From: Ruminococcus sp.
GTDB lineage: Bacteria > Bacillota > Clostridia > Oscillospirales > Ruminococcaceae
Direction: 5' to 3'
Assembly: GCA_017624895.1 (NCBI GenBank)
Contig: JAGAMB010000039.1
Location: 1 to 64,000, forward strand
DNA: 64,000 nucleotides
The notes below the pieces were generated by a model. That model was not told the DNA's origin, searched no databases, and saw only the letters and a program-made list of their open reading frames with translations. Positions 1-7,226 of the stretch are shown here, piece by piece (the stretch's first letter is position 1; each line of letters begins with the position of its first letter). The position numbers and the translations under genes are program-made.

Positions 1-58
1 ACTCCTCGATACATATCATCTCATACTGTCCTCTTTCTTCTGCTTTTGTTGCTAGCAT
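1..58 (-). CDS. 5' end of a possible transposase (partial)
   Basis: A reading frame starts at the ATG at 56-58 on the minus strand and runs off the left edge. It gives 19 residues (MLATKAEERGQYEMICIEE). A purine-rich ribosome site (GGGAG/AAGGAA) and a good promoter precede it. The N-terminus resembles the start of IS1182-type (DUF772) transposases, which commonly open with a short basic stretch and then an EQYE.V.IEDLVP-like motif. That is recall of a family pattern, not a search result. Only 19 residues are visible, so the call is tentative. The start and promoter are well supported. Confidence 0.45.
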   Translation of the reverse strand, partial: MLATKAEERGQYEMICIEE

Positions 59-82
59 TTCCTTCACTCTCCCTTTTATTAT

Positions 83-111
83 ATTATACCACATTTATGC
101 AAAAAAGCCAA
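83..111 (-). promoter_or_regulatory. promoter of the left-edge gene
   Basis: On the minus strand TTGGCT (106-111) and TATAAT (83-88) are separated by 17 bp. The -35 box lies inside the terminator hairpin of the neighbouring ABC operon. Confidence 0.55.
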
Positions 112-126
112 GCTTTCGCTTGACTT
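101..126 (-). terminator. intrinsic terminator of the ABC/LytTR operon
   Basis: On the minus strand a 9-bp stem (AAGTCAAGC with GCTTGGCTT, one G-U pair) with a GAAA loop is followed by six T. It lies about 40 nt downstream of the ABC permease stop codon. Confidence 0.7.
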
Positions 127-139
127 TTTCGACAGACTG

Positions 140-167
140 AAGCTTGCTGTTACGGCAAGCTTTTTTT
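140..167 (+). terminator. second hairpin with a plus-strand T tract
   Basis: AAGCTTGC (140-147) pairs perfectly with GCAAGCTT (155-162) and a T run follows on the plus strand. It abuts the ABC permease stop codon. No plus-strand gene is visible to its left, so it may mark an element end or act only as an RNA 3' stabiliser. Confidence 0.45.
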
Positions 168-858
168 ATTCCATTCCTCTTTTTTTATAAGCAATATCAA
201 ACAATACTGCCGCTAATACAAAATTTACTATAGAAACAACGATATTTTTCGCTGATATAGAAGTGCCTCCCAGGCCATTTATAAGATCGCTCAATTGCTG
301 AGTGTATGTCAGATCTGCAATTTTTTCTATTGTATCATTAAACATAGACAGCATCGGCAAAAAAGAAAATATCATCATAACGGGTACTGTTATTGATGTG
401 GCTGACATCTGATTTTTGCTGAAAATACCAATTACAGCGCCTATAAGCTCAGAAATCATTATTCCTACAGCCATTATCAGCAGAAATACAGCGAGGTCTT
501 TACCGCTGAATTTGCCGCATACCGCAAAAACCACAGCTCCGACCATACACATCAGCCAGACATAGCTGCCAATTCCGCAGAAATACTCGAAAGGCTTCAC
601 ATTGCTCATCATCAGCACACGGAGAGTATTTTTCTCTTTTTCCTCTGCTATAATTGACGAAATACAGGTCAGCGGTGCCATTCCCACAAACATAACCGAA
701 AACAGCTTTACAAAGAAATTTTCGGGCATACCCTCCATTTTTACCGCATTTTCCATAATTACAGCCATAAGAGGGAACATCACAAACTGTATCAGTACCG
801 CCTTATTTTTCAACGTATCCTTTAACTGTTTCAGAAAAATAACAGAAATATTTTTCAT
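166..858 (-). CDS. ABC-2 type transporter permease
   Basis: The 230-residue protein is hydrophobic, with about six predicted membrane segments. Its N-terminal cytoplasmic stretch (KQLKDTLKNKAVL) and the EEKEKNTLRVL segment near residue 72 are typical of ABC-2 permeases of the drug or bacteriocin export type. The start overlaps the end of the ATPase gene by 4 bp, so the two are translationally coupled. It should form the membrane channel with the ATPase encoded at 855-1706. The substrate cannot be told from sequence. The LytTR/DUF3021 neighbours suggest the exporter responds to a cell-surface or peptide stress. Confidence 0.85.
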   Translation of the reverse strand: MKNISVIFLKQLKDTLKNKAVLIQFVMFPLMAVIMENAVKMEGMPENFFVKLFSVMFVGMAPLTCISSIIAEEKEKNTLRVLMMSNVKPFEYFCGIGSYVWLMCMVGAVVFAVCGKFSGKDLAVFLLIMAVGIMISELIGAVIGIFSKNQMSATSITVPVMMIFSFLPMLSMFNDTIEKIADLTYTQQLSDLINGLGGTSISAKNIVVSIVNFVLAAVLFDIAYKKRGME

Positions 859-1706
859 TTTGCAAGTTCCTTTCCCGTAATCGTCATAAATACCATTTCA
901 AGCGTAGGCTCAGAAGTATGTATTGTTTCCGCTGTGCCGTCTTTCAACAGATTTGCAACAATTTCCGCAGATTTTTCATCGTGAGGAATTTCCATATCCT
1001 CGCCGCTTTTTAAGTGAATTTTCAGCGTTTTCCTATGATTGTACCGCCTGCATATCTCCTGCGGATCGCCGTATTCCACGATTTTCCCATTATCAAGGAG
1101 AGCTGTATTGTCACATAGCTTTTCTGCCTCCGCCATATTGTGAGTCGTTAGGAAAATAGTTCTACCTTTAGCTTTTTCAGCAAGAATAAGCCCTTGTATT
1201 TCTTCCGCTGTGGCAGGATCAAGTCCGCTTGTAGGCTCGTCAAGGAACAATATATCGGGATTGTGGAGCAAGACTCTTGCAAGGCGCAAACGGCTGCTCA
1301 TTCCCTTTGAAAGTTCAGAAGCAGCTTTTTTTGCTGAATTTTCGAGTCCAACAGCTTCAAGAACTTCGTAAATTTTGCTTTTGCCGATACCATAAATTCC
1401 AGCAAATACTTTCAGATTGTCAAAACAGCTCAGCCTTTCGTACACTCCGAAATTATCCATCATTATACCGAATTTTCGACATACCTCCCCTGTGAGAGCG
1501 TTGGAATTTATGCCGTTTACAATGGATATTCCGCTGTCGGCATTAAGTTGTCCCGTTAAAATTTTTATCAGGGTAGTTTTTCCTGCCCCAGATGGTGCTA
1601 AAAGCCCGAATATTTCGCCTTTTTCGATATTCAAGCTGATACCGTCAAGGACTTTTTTCTCTCCGAATGACTTGCGGATTTCCTTGATTTCAATTGCTTT
1701 CCCCAT
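855..1706 (-). CDS. ABC transporter ATP-binding protein
   Basis: The 283-residue ATPase has a P-loop at residues 37-45 (APSGAGKTT), signature LSKGM at 132-136, Walker B LFLDE at 153-157 and a switch His in TTHN near 189. The first P-loop glycine is alanine, a mild departure from GxxGxGKT. A GTG nine bases upstream (1715) would extend the frame. I prefer the ATG at 1704-1706 because AGGGTGAGG sits at proper spacing before it and would overlap the GTG. The gene overlaps the DUF3021-like gene upstream and the permease downstream, so all four genes probably form one operon. It powers export through the permease. Confidence 0.9.
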   Translation of the reverse strand: MGKAIEIKEIRKSFGEKKVLDGISLNIEKGEIFGLLAPSGAGKTTLIKILTGQLNADSGISIVNGINSNALTGEVCRKFGIMMDNFGVYERLSCFDNLKVFAGIYGIGKSKIYEVLEAVGLENSAKKAASELSKGMSSRLRLARVLLHNPDILFLDEPTSGLDPATAEEIQGLILAEKAKGRTIFLTTHNMAEAEKLCDNTALLDNGKIVEYGDPQEICRRYNHRKTLKIHLKSGEDMEIPHDEKSAEIVANLLKDGTAETIHTSEPTLEMVFMTITGKELAK

Positions 1707-2175
1707 TTTCCTCACCCTTAAATCGCTTCAAAGCCTCGTCAAGTTTTTTATTCTCCTGTTTTTCTGAATATGCGGTAATAATTGTGCTGACTGCGGAGCT
1801 GATTGCAAAGCATATAATGAACATAATCCACGGCAGAGCCAATTCTGTGGGGAACCAGTCAAACACCACCGCAAACAACGTAACAACCGCAAAAATACTT
1901 GCAAACATCAGCACCGACCTCAATGCCATATTCATTCTTTTTATTACAGCGTCAGTCATAAAAAGAGTTTCCAACGATATGAGAAGAAATGTGGCAAAAA
2001 GAAACTGTATTGATGTTTTTACTCCTAAAGCCTCGCTGCCAAAGCTGAAAATAGTTGACATTTCTTTTGCAGCATCGCCGAAAATCAGCGTAAAAATGTT
2101 CAGAATCAAAGTTGTAATTCCGTAAATCACAAAAACTCTTTGTAAAAACTTTAAAATAGTAGGTCTGTTTTCCAT
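1690..2175 (-). CDS. DUF3021-like four-helix membrane protein
   Basis: The 161-residue protein has four hydrophobic segments (about residues 12-32, 52-72, 84-105 and 112-135) and a charged Lys/Glu C-terminal tail. Size, topology and position directly after a LytTR-domain protein match the DUF3021 family, which is habitually encoded next to LytTR regulators in Firmicutes. The start codon directly abuts the LytTR stop codon. Known pairs of this kind suggest that the membrane protein restrains or senses for the DNA-binding partner. No enzymatic motif is visible. Confidence 0.75.
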   Translation of the reverse strand: MENRPTILKFLQRVFVIYGITTLILNIFTLIFGDAAKEMSTIFSFGSEALGVKTSIQFLFATFLLISLETLFMTDAVIKRMNMALRSVLMFASIFAVVTLFAVVFDWFPTELALPWIMFIICFAISSAVSTIITAYSEKQENKKLDEALKRFKGEENGESN

Positions 2176-2616
2176 TTACTTTACCCCCAGTCTGCATTTA
2201 AGCTCATCGGCATATTGCCTTGAAGCTATGATTTGTTCGCCGTTTTCCAGAGTTATCCTTATTTTTCGGTTGATTTCCGATTTAAGTGAGCGTATGAATT
2301 TCAACTGCACAAGACAGGATCTGCTCACTCGGAAAAATCCGCAATGACACAGCTGTTCCTCAATTTCATAGAGTTTCTGTTTCAGTTCATAGCAATCGTC
2401 GGCAGTATATATAAATGTCTTTCTGTCCACCGATTCTATATAAATAATGCTGTTTACGTCCACAATAAAAGCTTCATCACCCTTTACTGCGGCTATCTGC
2501 CTGTCAAATATGCGGAGAGTGCTGATTATTTTTTCAACTTCCGGAGTAATGCTCCTGCTGTTAATTATTATCTCTGTATCCGCAAATTTTTCATCTGTAT
2601 TAATGATTATCTTCAC
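2176..2616 (-). CDS. LytTR-family DNA-binding regulator
   Basis: The 146-residue protein carries a LytTR domain at about residues 45-146. It includes the hallmarks YIESVDRKTFIYT, FFRVSRSCLVQL and ENGEQIIASRQY. The N-terminal 40 residues are not a receiver domain, so this is a stand-alone LytTR regulator rather than a phosphorylated response regulator. The start is GTG (2614-2616) preceded by AGAGGTGATT. It is first in the operon with a DUF3021-like protein and an ABC exporter, which it probably controls together with its own expression. Confidence 0.88.
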   Translation of the reverse strand: MKIIINTDEKFADTEIIINSRSITPEVEKIISTLRIFDRQIAAVKGDEAFIVDVNSIIYIESVDRKTFIYTADDCYELKQKLYEIEEQLCHCGFFRVSRSCLVQLKFIRSLKSEINRKIRITLENGEQIIASRQYADELKCRLGVK

Positions 2617-2636
2617 GCAATCACCTCTCTGAAATT

Positions 2637-2665
2637 ATTGTATCATATCAGCTTTTTATTTTCAA
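2637..2665 (-). promoter_or_regulatory. promoter of the LytTR/ABC operon
   Basis: On the minus strand TTGAAA (2660-2665) and TACAAT (2637-2642) have a 17-bp spacer, about 25 bp upstream of the GTG start. No clear LytTR direct-repeat site is seen beyond this. Confidence 0.6.
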
Positions 2666-2708
2666 TAGCCTTTGACATAACTTGCCGCTTTTTAATACTG
2701 AAATGCCA

Positions 2709-2738
2709 AAAAAGCCTCCCGAAAACCATCGGGAGGCT
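2709..2738 (-). terminator. terminator of the ECF S-component gene
   Basis: AAGCCTCCCGA pairs perfectly with TCGGGAGGCTT across a 6-base loop, with a T run on the minus strand. It lies about 25 nt after the stop codon at 2758. Confidence 0.85.
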
Positions 2739-2757
2739 TTGTGTTGTATTGTATTGA

Positions 2758-3396
2758 TTATACTGCCGCAGCAGATTCAGATTTTTTCTTTTTATCGGGA
2801 ACGCTGATAAGCTTCGCCTGACAAAGAGCAAAACCGACTGCTCCTGCCACAATAGTCGAAAGAGCCATTTCAACTACCGCATTTAAGCTTATTGCTCCGA
2901 GAATGTACGCTATGGGGGACTTGTCACCCATATACTTATCGACAAATTCCTGATTATTTCCGAAAAGTATAACCAGCGCACTCATAAAGAATATCGTATT
3001 CAGTAAAGCGGTTGAAAAACCTGTGATAAAGCAGGAAATCTTCGGATGCGTAGCCTTTGACATAAGCTTGAAAATCCAGCCTGCACAATATCCCTCAAGA
3101 ACTCGTGGAATAAAACGCTGTAAGAAAGTCAGCACAGGGCTGATTTCAACAGTAAACACGCCCATTCCGCTTACTCCAAGTATGCCGAAGCACTGGAGAA
3201 AGCTGCATACACCCCATACAGCTCCTATGACAGCACCGCCTATAGGGCCAAGAGCAATTGCAGCAATTGCAACGGGAATCATTGCCATTGAGATTGAAAG
3301 AGGGCCAATGGGAATGTTAAAATAAGTAAGCACTACAACAAGTGCCGTGAGAAGTCCCATCAATGCCAGCTTTCTGGTATCTACCTTTGTGTTCAT
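2758..3396 (-). CDS. ECF transporter S component (vitamin-type)
   Basis: The 212-residue membrane protein has about six helices and the S-component hallmarks: an N-terminal RKLALMGLLTAL segment and a glycine-rich LGPIGGAVIGAVWG loop near residue 50. The C-terminus is basic (DKKKKSE). S components bind a vitamin or metal and work with a shared EcfA/EcfA'/EcfT module, which is not in this window. Substrate is undecided. The sequence style recalls PanT or folate-type S proteins, but no riboswitch is recognised upstream to settle it. It is a single-gene unit with its own promoter and terminator. Confidence 0.8.
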   Translation of the reverse strand: MNTKVDTRKLALMGLLTALVVVLTYFNIPIGPLSISMAMIPVAIAAIALGPIGGAVIGAVWGVCSFLQCFGILGVSGMGVFTVEISPVLTFLQRFIPRVLEGYCAGWIFKLMSKATHPKISCFITGFSTALLNTIFFMSALVILFGNNQEFVDKYMGDKSPIAYILGAISLNAVVEMALSTIVAGAVGFALCQAKLISVPDKKKKSESAAAV

Positions 3397-3452
3397 ATTA
3401 AATTTTCCTCCTTGTTATTATTCTTCCGAAGAAGATACAATACAACAAAACT

Positions 3453-3481
3453 ATAATACCATATTTTCCGGCTTATGTCAA
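3453..3481 (-). promoter_or_regulatory. promoter of the ECF S-component gene
   Basis: On the minus strand a perfect TTGACA (3476-3481) and TATTAT (3453-3458) have 17-bp spacing. The short leader contains a small TCTTC/GAAGA hairpin around 3421-3434 and then an AAGGAGG ribosome site. Confidence 0.8.
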
Positions 3482-3570
3482 GGTTAAGAATAAAATTTAT
3501 CGGGCAGCGATTTTATTTTCAAAACATTTATTACTAATTCATCGAAAATTAATTTCACGTTACACAAACA

Positions 3571-3664
3571 TTAACATAAAACTGCCGCCTTTATGTTAAA
3601 ATAATATAATAGAGTAAGTGTGTATTTGCGTTTATTTTGGTTTGGTATATCATAAATGATATAC
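3571..3664 (+). promoter_or_regulatory. operator-like palindromes upstream of the CPBP-like gene
   Basis: Two perfect inverted repeats flank a plus-strand -10 box (TATAAT, 3605-3610). The first is TTAACATAAA (3571-3580) with TTTATGTTAA (3590-3599), spaced by 9 bp and covering the -35 position. The second is GTATATCATAAATGATATAC (3645-3664), just downstream of the expected start site. No consensus -35 box is present, so the promoter may need an activator. The 308-bp gap holds no gene. Confidence 0.5.
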
Positions 3665-3707
3665 GTCAATCAAGTTATAATTATTTCCGAAAGGAGGAGC
3701 TGACTTG

Positions 3708-4865
3708 ATGGACAACATTGTAAAAGGAAAAAAAATAATCAATGTTATTGACGAATTTGACTATACAACTCAGGATGAAACATATAACGAGAATTTCCGC
3801 AGCTGGAGAAAGCGCAAGGGAAATAAATACTCTTTTGATTTTCAAAAGAACGAGCGTGAGCGCGTTTACATCGACGGCAGAGGCTTTGTAGAAAATTCCT
3901 GCGAATATGCCGAAAAAAAGGTGCTTTCGCAAATATTCCATACCTTAGGCTATGCCGCCTTGATGTGGCTTGTCTTTGATACGCTTATCGCAGATATGCT
4001 GATATATTTTCTGGATTTTCTCGGTCTTGACATACATATAAGCTTTGCAAACTCCGTTATTTACGGCGGCAGCAACGAAGTTGCTGTAACGCTTATTCTG
4101 ATGGACACAATTAAAATTTTACTCCCTATGCTATACCTTCACTTTAAACTGAAAATTCCTCACAAAGCTGAAATTATGGGAAATATGAACAATCCCTCGG
4201 CACTTGTGGGAGCTATAGCTGCTGCCTTTATCGCAAGTGCTGTCGCAAGTATTCCATCAGCATATTCATCCGAAACAAGCGAAGCAATTACATTTTTCGG
4301 TGCAGCTAATATGGATGTTTCTATATGGAATCAGTTTGAATTTATAGCATATTCGCTGTTCAATGTACTGGTTATTCCGATCATTTCACAGCTTCTTTTC
4401 TGCGGTGCTGCGTTTACTGCTCTCCGTCAGTTTGGTGATGCTTTTGCAATGCTCATTACATCGCTGACAGCGGCAGCTCTTACTCAGGATTTCCGCGTTA
4501 TGCCTGCTGTTTTCATAATTACTCTTGTGGGCTGCTGCGGAATGCTCACAAGCGGCTCTGTTTTTACAGCAATTGCGGTTAATATTGTATTCAGAATGTA
4601 TCAGATGACGCTTGCACTCATCGAAACCGATTCATCATCAAATATGCCTATGATAAGAAATCTGTTTATGGCGGTAATTGTTGTTATCGGAGCAATCGGA
4701 CTCTTGTACTTCCGCTGGTATATGAAGAATAATAAACTGCGCCTTGCACGATACAATTCGGAGCTTTCCTTTGGAAAACGCTTGCTTCACGCCTCAAAGA
4801 CATTCCCATTTTCAGCAGTTATTATACTTTGTATCATTTGTGCAGCTATGGAGGCATTTACATAA
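3708..4865 (+). CDS. CPBP-like polytopic membrane protein, catalytic motifs lost
   Basis: The 385-residue protein has a charged cytoplasmic N-terminus of about 70 residues and then about eight membrane segments. The segment around residues 220-300 (LLFCGAAFTALRQFGDAF, then TSGSVFTAIAVNIVF) has the layout of the CPBP/Abi intramembrane protease fold. The expected EExxxR glutamates are Ser-Gln, and the two catalytic histidines are Thr and Val. It therefore reads as a non-catalytic relative. AGGAGG at 3692-3697 serves either TTG 3705 or ATG 3708; I prefer ATG. The stop codon overlaps the tadA start (TAATG), so the two are co-translated. Function unknown. Confidence 0.6.
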   Translation: MDNIVKGKKIINVIDEFDYTTQDETYNENFRSWRKRKGNKYSFDFQKNERERVYIDGRGFVENSCEYAEKKVLSQIFHTLGYAALMWLVFDTLIADMLIYFLDFLGLDIHISFANSVIYGGSNEVAVTLILMDTIKILLPMLYLHFKLKIPHKAEIMGNMNNPSALVGAIAAAFIASAVASIPSAYSSETSEAITFFGAANMDVSIWNQFEFIAYSLFNVLVIPIISQLLFCGAAFTALRQFGDAFAMLITSLTAAALTQDFRVMPAVFIITLVGCCGMLTSGSVFTAIAVNIVFRMYQMTLALIETDSSSNMPMIRNLFMAVIVVIGAIGLLYFRWYMKNNKLRLARYNSELSFGKRLLHASKTFPFSAVIILCIICAAMEAFT

Positions 4866-5326
4866 TGGACTATATGAAACGTGCGTTGGAGCTTGCTCAG
4901 GAAGCTTTCGACGAGGGAGAAGTCCCTGTTGGTGCGGTAGTTGTGAAAAAATCCACGGGTGAAATTATCGGAGAGGGCAGAAATCGCCGCGAAAAAGACA
5001 AAAACGCCCTTGCTCATGCTGAGCTGTTCGCCATTGATGAAGCCTGCAAAAAGCTTGGCGGCTGGCGGCTTCCCGACTGTGCAATTTATGTTACCCTTGA
5101 ACCCTGCCCCATGTGCTGCGGTGCGATAATCAACTCCCGCATAGATGATGTATATTTCGGAGCATATGATTACAAAAGCGGCTCTGCTGAATCCGTACAG
5201 AAAATGTTCAGTCTGCCCTATAATCACAAACCAAATGTATACGGCGGCATATCAGAGCATGAATGTTCGGGAAAGCTTACGGAATTTTTTAAAATGCTTC
5301 GTAGTAAAAGAAAAAACAACGGCTGA
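4865..5326 (+). CDS. tadA: tRNA-specific adenosine deaminase TadA
   Basis: The 153-residue zinc deaminase converts adenosine 34 to inosine in the wobble position of tRNA-Arg. HAE at residues 51-53 supplies a zinc ligand and the proton-shuttling Glu. PCPMC at 80-84 supplies the two zinc cysteines. An in-frame start at 4829 would lie inside the upstream gene. The ATG at 4865 overlaps the upstream stop codon by one base and follows GGAGG, so it is chosen. Length fits the family (about 150-165). Confidence 0.93.
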   Translation: MDYMKRALELAQEAFDEGEVPVGAVVVKKSTGEIIGEGRNRREKDKNALAHAELFAIDEACKKLGGWRLPDCAIYVTLEPCPMCCGAIINSRIDDVYFGAYDYKSGSAESVQKMFSLPYNHKPNVYGGISEHECSGKLTEFFKMLRSKRKNNG

Positions 5327-5343
5327 TTTTGCAATCAGCCGTT
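5318..5343. terminator. bidirectional terminator between tadA and the small-gene cluster
   Basis: AACGGCTGATT pairs perfectly with AATCAGCCGTT over a TTGC loop. The minus strand has a long T-rich tail and the plus strand a weaker one. The tadA stop codon lies inside the stem. Confidence 0.8.
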
Positions 5344-5346
5344 AAT

Positions 5347-5655
5347 TTATTTCAACACATTTGAATCTGCAATTATTCGTACAGCTTCTTCTGTAAGCTG
5401 TTTCAGTTTTTTGATGTTTCTGGTGCTTTTTTCAAATATTTTCTCATCGGACTTTATAACGCATATCTTAAAGCACCCTTTTAATTTGAATTCAGGATAC
5501 CACCCTATGTCCAGTATATGTCCTGAATCGTATTCAACTTGAATCAAATCCTCTTTTAATTTATCAAGCTGCATAAATAACGGTATATCGGGATTAATGC
5601 AAAAATCATTATATTCCCTGACAACCGACTGCCCGAATTCAAAACTATAAGACAT
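5347..5655 (-). CDS. small hypothetical protein, immunity-like
   Basis: A 102-residue acidic cytosolic protein without signal peptide or membrane segment. It has an aromatic-rich N-terminal half (VEYDSGHILDIGWYPEF) and a helical C-terminus. I do not recognise the family. It is last in a row of three small AT-rich genes, has a good AGGTGAT ribosome site and ends at a strong terminator. Size, composition and clustering resemble immunity proteins of polymorphic toxins, but no toxin gene is adjacent, so this is inference. Confidence 0.6.
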   Translation of the reverse strand: MSYSFEFGQSVVREYNDFCINPDIPLFMQLDKLKEDLIQVEYDSGHILDIGWYPEFKLKGCFKICVIKSDEKIFEKSTRNIKKLKQLTEEAVRIIADSNVLK

Positions 5656-5671
5656 TCAATCACCTGCTTGT

Positions 5672-6031
5672 TTATATTTCGTACAAATCTGTCAGACTTT
5701 CCCACTCAACATAATCACCGGGTTTTTCCCAATATTGTATATTTGCATTTTCCATGGCACGCTCCATATCACCCATATCGTCATCGCCTGCTGTATCGTC
5801 GATTTTAAGCTTGAGCAAGTACCTTAAATAGCTTAATCTGTCAGGTATTCTCGAATTACAGATAAAATCAGTAAGTTCTTTTTCAAAACCTCTCTCGTCA
5901 AATTCCTCATCTTTTGGAACTGCAAACCAACTAATAAGGTGATCCAGCGATACAACCATATATTCAAGTTCTTTATACATACTTACAATTTCGTCCCATG
6001 AATAAGAAATCATTTTGTTTTTTTCAATCAT
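5672..6031 (-). CDS. small acidic hypothetical protein
   Basis: A 119-residue strongly acidic protein with many Asp, Glu, Trp and Tyr residues (for example GDDDMGDMERAM and YWEKPGDYVEWES). It has no signal sequence and no known motif. A GGAGG site precedes the ATG, and it sits 16 bp upstream of the next gene in the same orientation. Acidity and small size would fit an inhibitor of a basic nuclease toxin. That is only a suggestion. Confidence 0.6.
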   Translation of the reverse strand: MIEKNKMISYSWDEIVSMYKELEYMVVSLDHLISWFAVPKDEEFDERGFEKELTDFICNSRIPDRLSYLRYLLKLKIDDTAGDDDMGDMERAMENANIQYWEKPGDYVEWESLTDLYEI

Positions 6032-6049
6032 GATGTTTCCTCCAAGATA

Positions 6050-6484
6050 CTATTTCATATATTTAAGAACTCTGATTTCATAGTCTGTTTCACCCGATGA
6101 GAAATCAACTGCTATTTGTTTATTCAAATCAATTAACGTGAAATCTCTATTGGGATTCAGCTCTATCAGTTCTCTTGCAAAATCATTATATGAAATAACC
6201 TTAATATTACACCAAAGCGGTACACCGTCCAGGATTACAGCCAAATTATCGGATAATTCCAAGGATTCAAATACCGTATTCAGCCATTGGCAATAAACAT
6301 CATTATTGAGTTCTTGCGCTTTTCTGTAAGCAACAGGAGCGTCATACTGAAATATTTCTCTTACTTTTACAAGAATTTCTTCGTCCTCAAAAAAGGAGAT
6401 AAAATCAAAGGAAGAAAAATCCTTAATTCTGATTTTCGCGCTGTTCTGCATCTTTTTCAGTTCATACAATTTTTTGTTATCCAT
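6050..6484 (-). CDS. small hypothetical protein, possible immunity family
   Basis: A 144-residue soluble protein with a C-terminal pattern of hydrophobic strands (LIDLNKQIAVDFSS, then YEIRVLKYMK) of a kind seen in several small SMI1- or barstar-like immunity proteins. The family is not identified. It lacks a good ribosome site and begins 8 bp after the stop codon of the lipoprotein gene, so translation is probably coupled. Base composition is more AT-rich than tsaD upstream. Confidence 0.6.
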   Translation of the reverse strand: MDNKKLYELKKMQNSAKIRIKDFSSFDFISFFEDEEILVKVREIFQYDAPVAYRKAQELNNDVYCQWLNTVFESLELSDNLAVILDGVPLWCNIKVISYNDFARELIELNPNRDFTLIDLNKQIAVDFSSGETDYEIRVLKYMK

Positions 6485-6492
6485 AACATTTA

Positions 6493-7209
6493 CTATTTAT
6501 TTTCCTGAACCTTATAATAAACCTCAGGAGCTGCCCCTTCAATATCATTCATAGTCATTTTAAGAGTATCATATTCAATGGTGTAATCGTAAGACATAGC
6601 TTCATAATTTCCTTTGATATAAGTCGCCAACAGGTCGCCAAACATATCAACTTTTCCGTCTATTGTTTCATAGTCAAAGCAGTCAACCATATAAATTTTA
6701 AAATTATCGCCATCTATTTCACCTTCAAAATAGAAGTTCTCAGGGGGTATTCCAAGCTGCTCAGCAAGAACATCAGTAGCAACTCCGCCAAGAATGTGAT
6801 AATAACCGTCAAGGCTGTCGGGATTTGGATCATCAAGACGCTCCATATCAATGAGAACGGATGTAACATCCTCCTGATACTCCTCGCTGTACACCGTATT
6901 TGTTATATAAATTTTTGAGCCGTCATAAGAAATATTTTCCTTTGGAATAAGAGCGTTCATTGTCTGAAATTCGCCATTTTCCGTAAAATGAGCGTTTTCG
7001 GAGAAGTCAATGATCAGGCTTACCTTGCGGTTTTCTCCAAATCTGTATCCGCTGAGTTCATTCATCCAGGTTCCGATAATTTCAGTATCAATGGGCGCTG
7101 TGCTTACTCTCGATGACGGTGTATCAGGATTATCCGATGTGCCGCCCTGACAGGAACAAAGGCAGATAATGCACGAAAGTGCTGTAAGTGACGATAAAAT
7201 TCTTTTCAT
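6493..7209 (-). CDS. lipoprotein of unknown function
   Basis: The 238-residue protein has a lipoprotein signal (MKRILSSLTALSCIICLCSC, lipidation cysteine about residue 20) and then a Ser/Thr/Pro-rich linker. The soluble domain begins around residue 42 with IIGTWMNELSGYRF and has many short beta strands, a lipocalin-like GTW opening common in small surface lipoproteins. It lies 17 bp after tsaD in the same direction and may be the fourth gene of the polA operon. No enzymatic motif is seen. Confidence 0.75.
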   Translation of the reverse strand: MKRILSSLTALSCIICLCSCQGGTSDNPDTPSSRVSTAPIDTEIIGTWMNELSGYRFGENRKVSLIIDFSENAHFTENGEFQTMNALIPKENISYDGSKIYITNTVYSEEYQEDVTSVLIDMERLDDPNPDSLDGYYHILGGVATDVLAEQLGIPPENFYFEGEIDGDNFKIYMVDCFDYETIDGKVDMFGDLLATYIKGNYEAMSYDYTIEYDTLKMTMNDIEGAAPEVYYKVQENK

Positions 7210-7226
7210 TTCAATTCTCCTATAAG

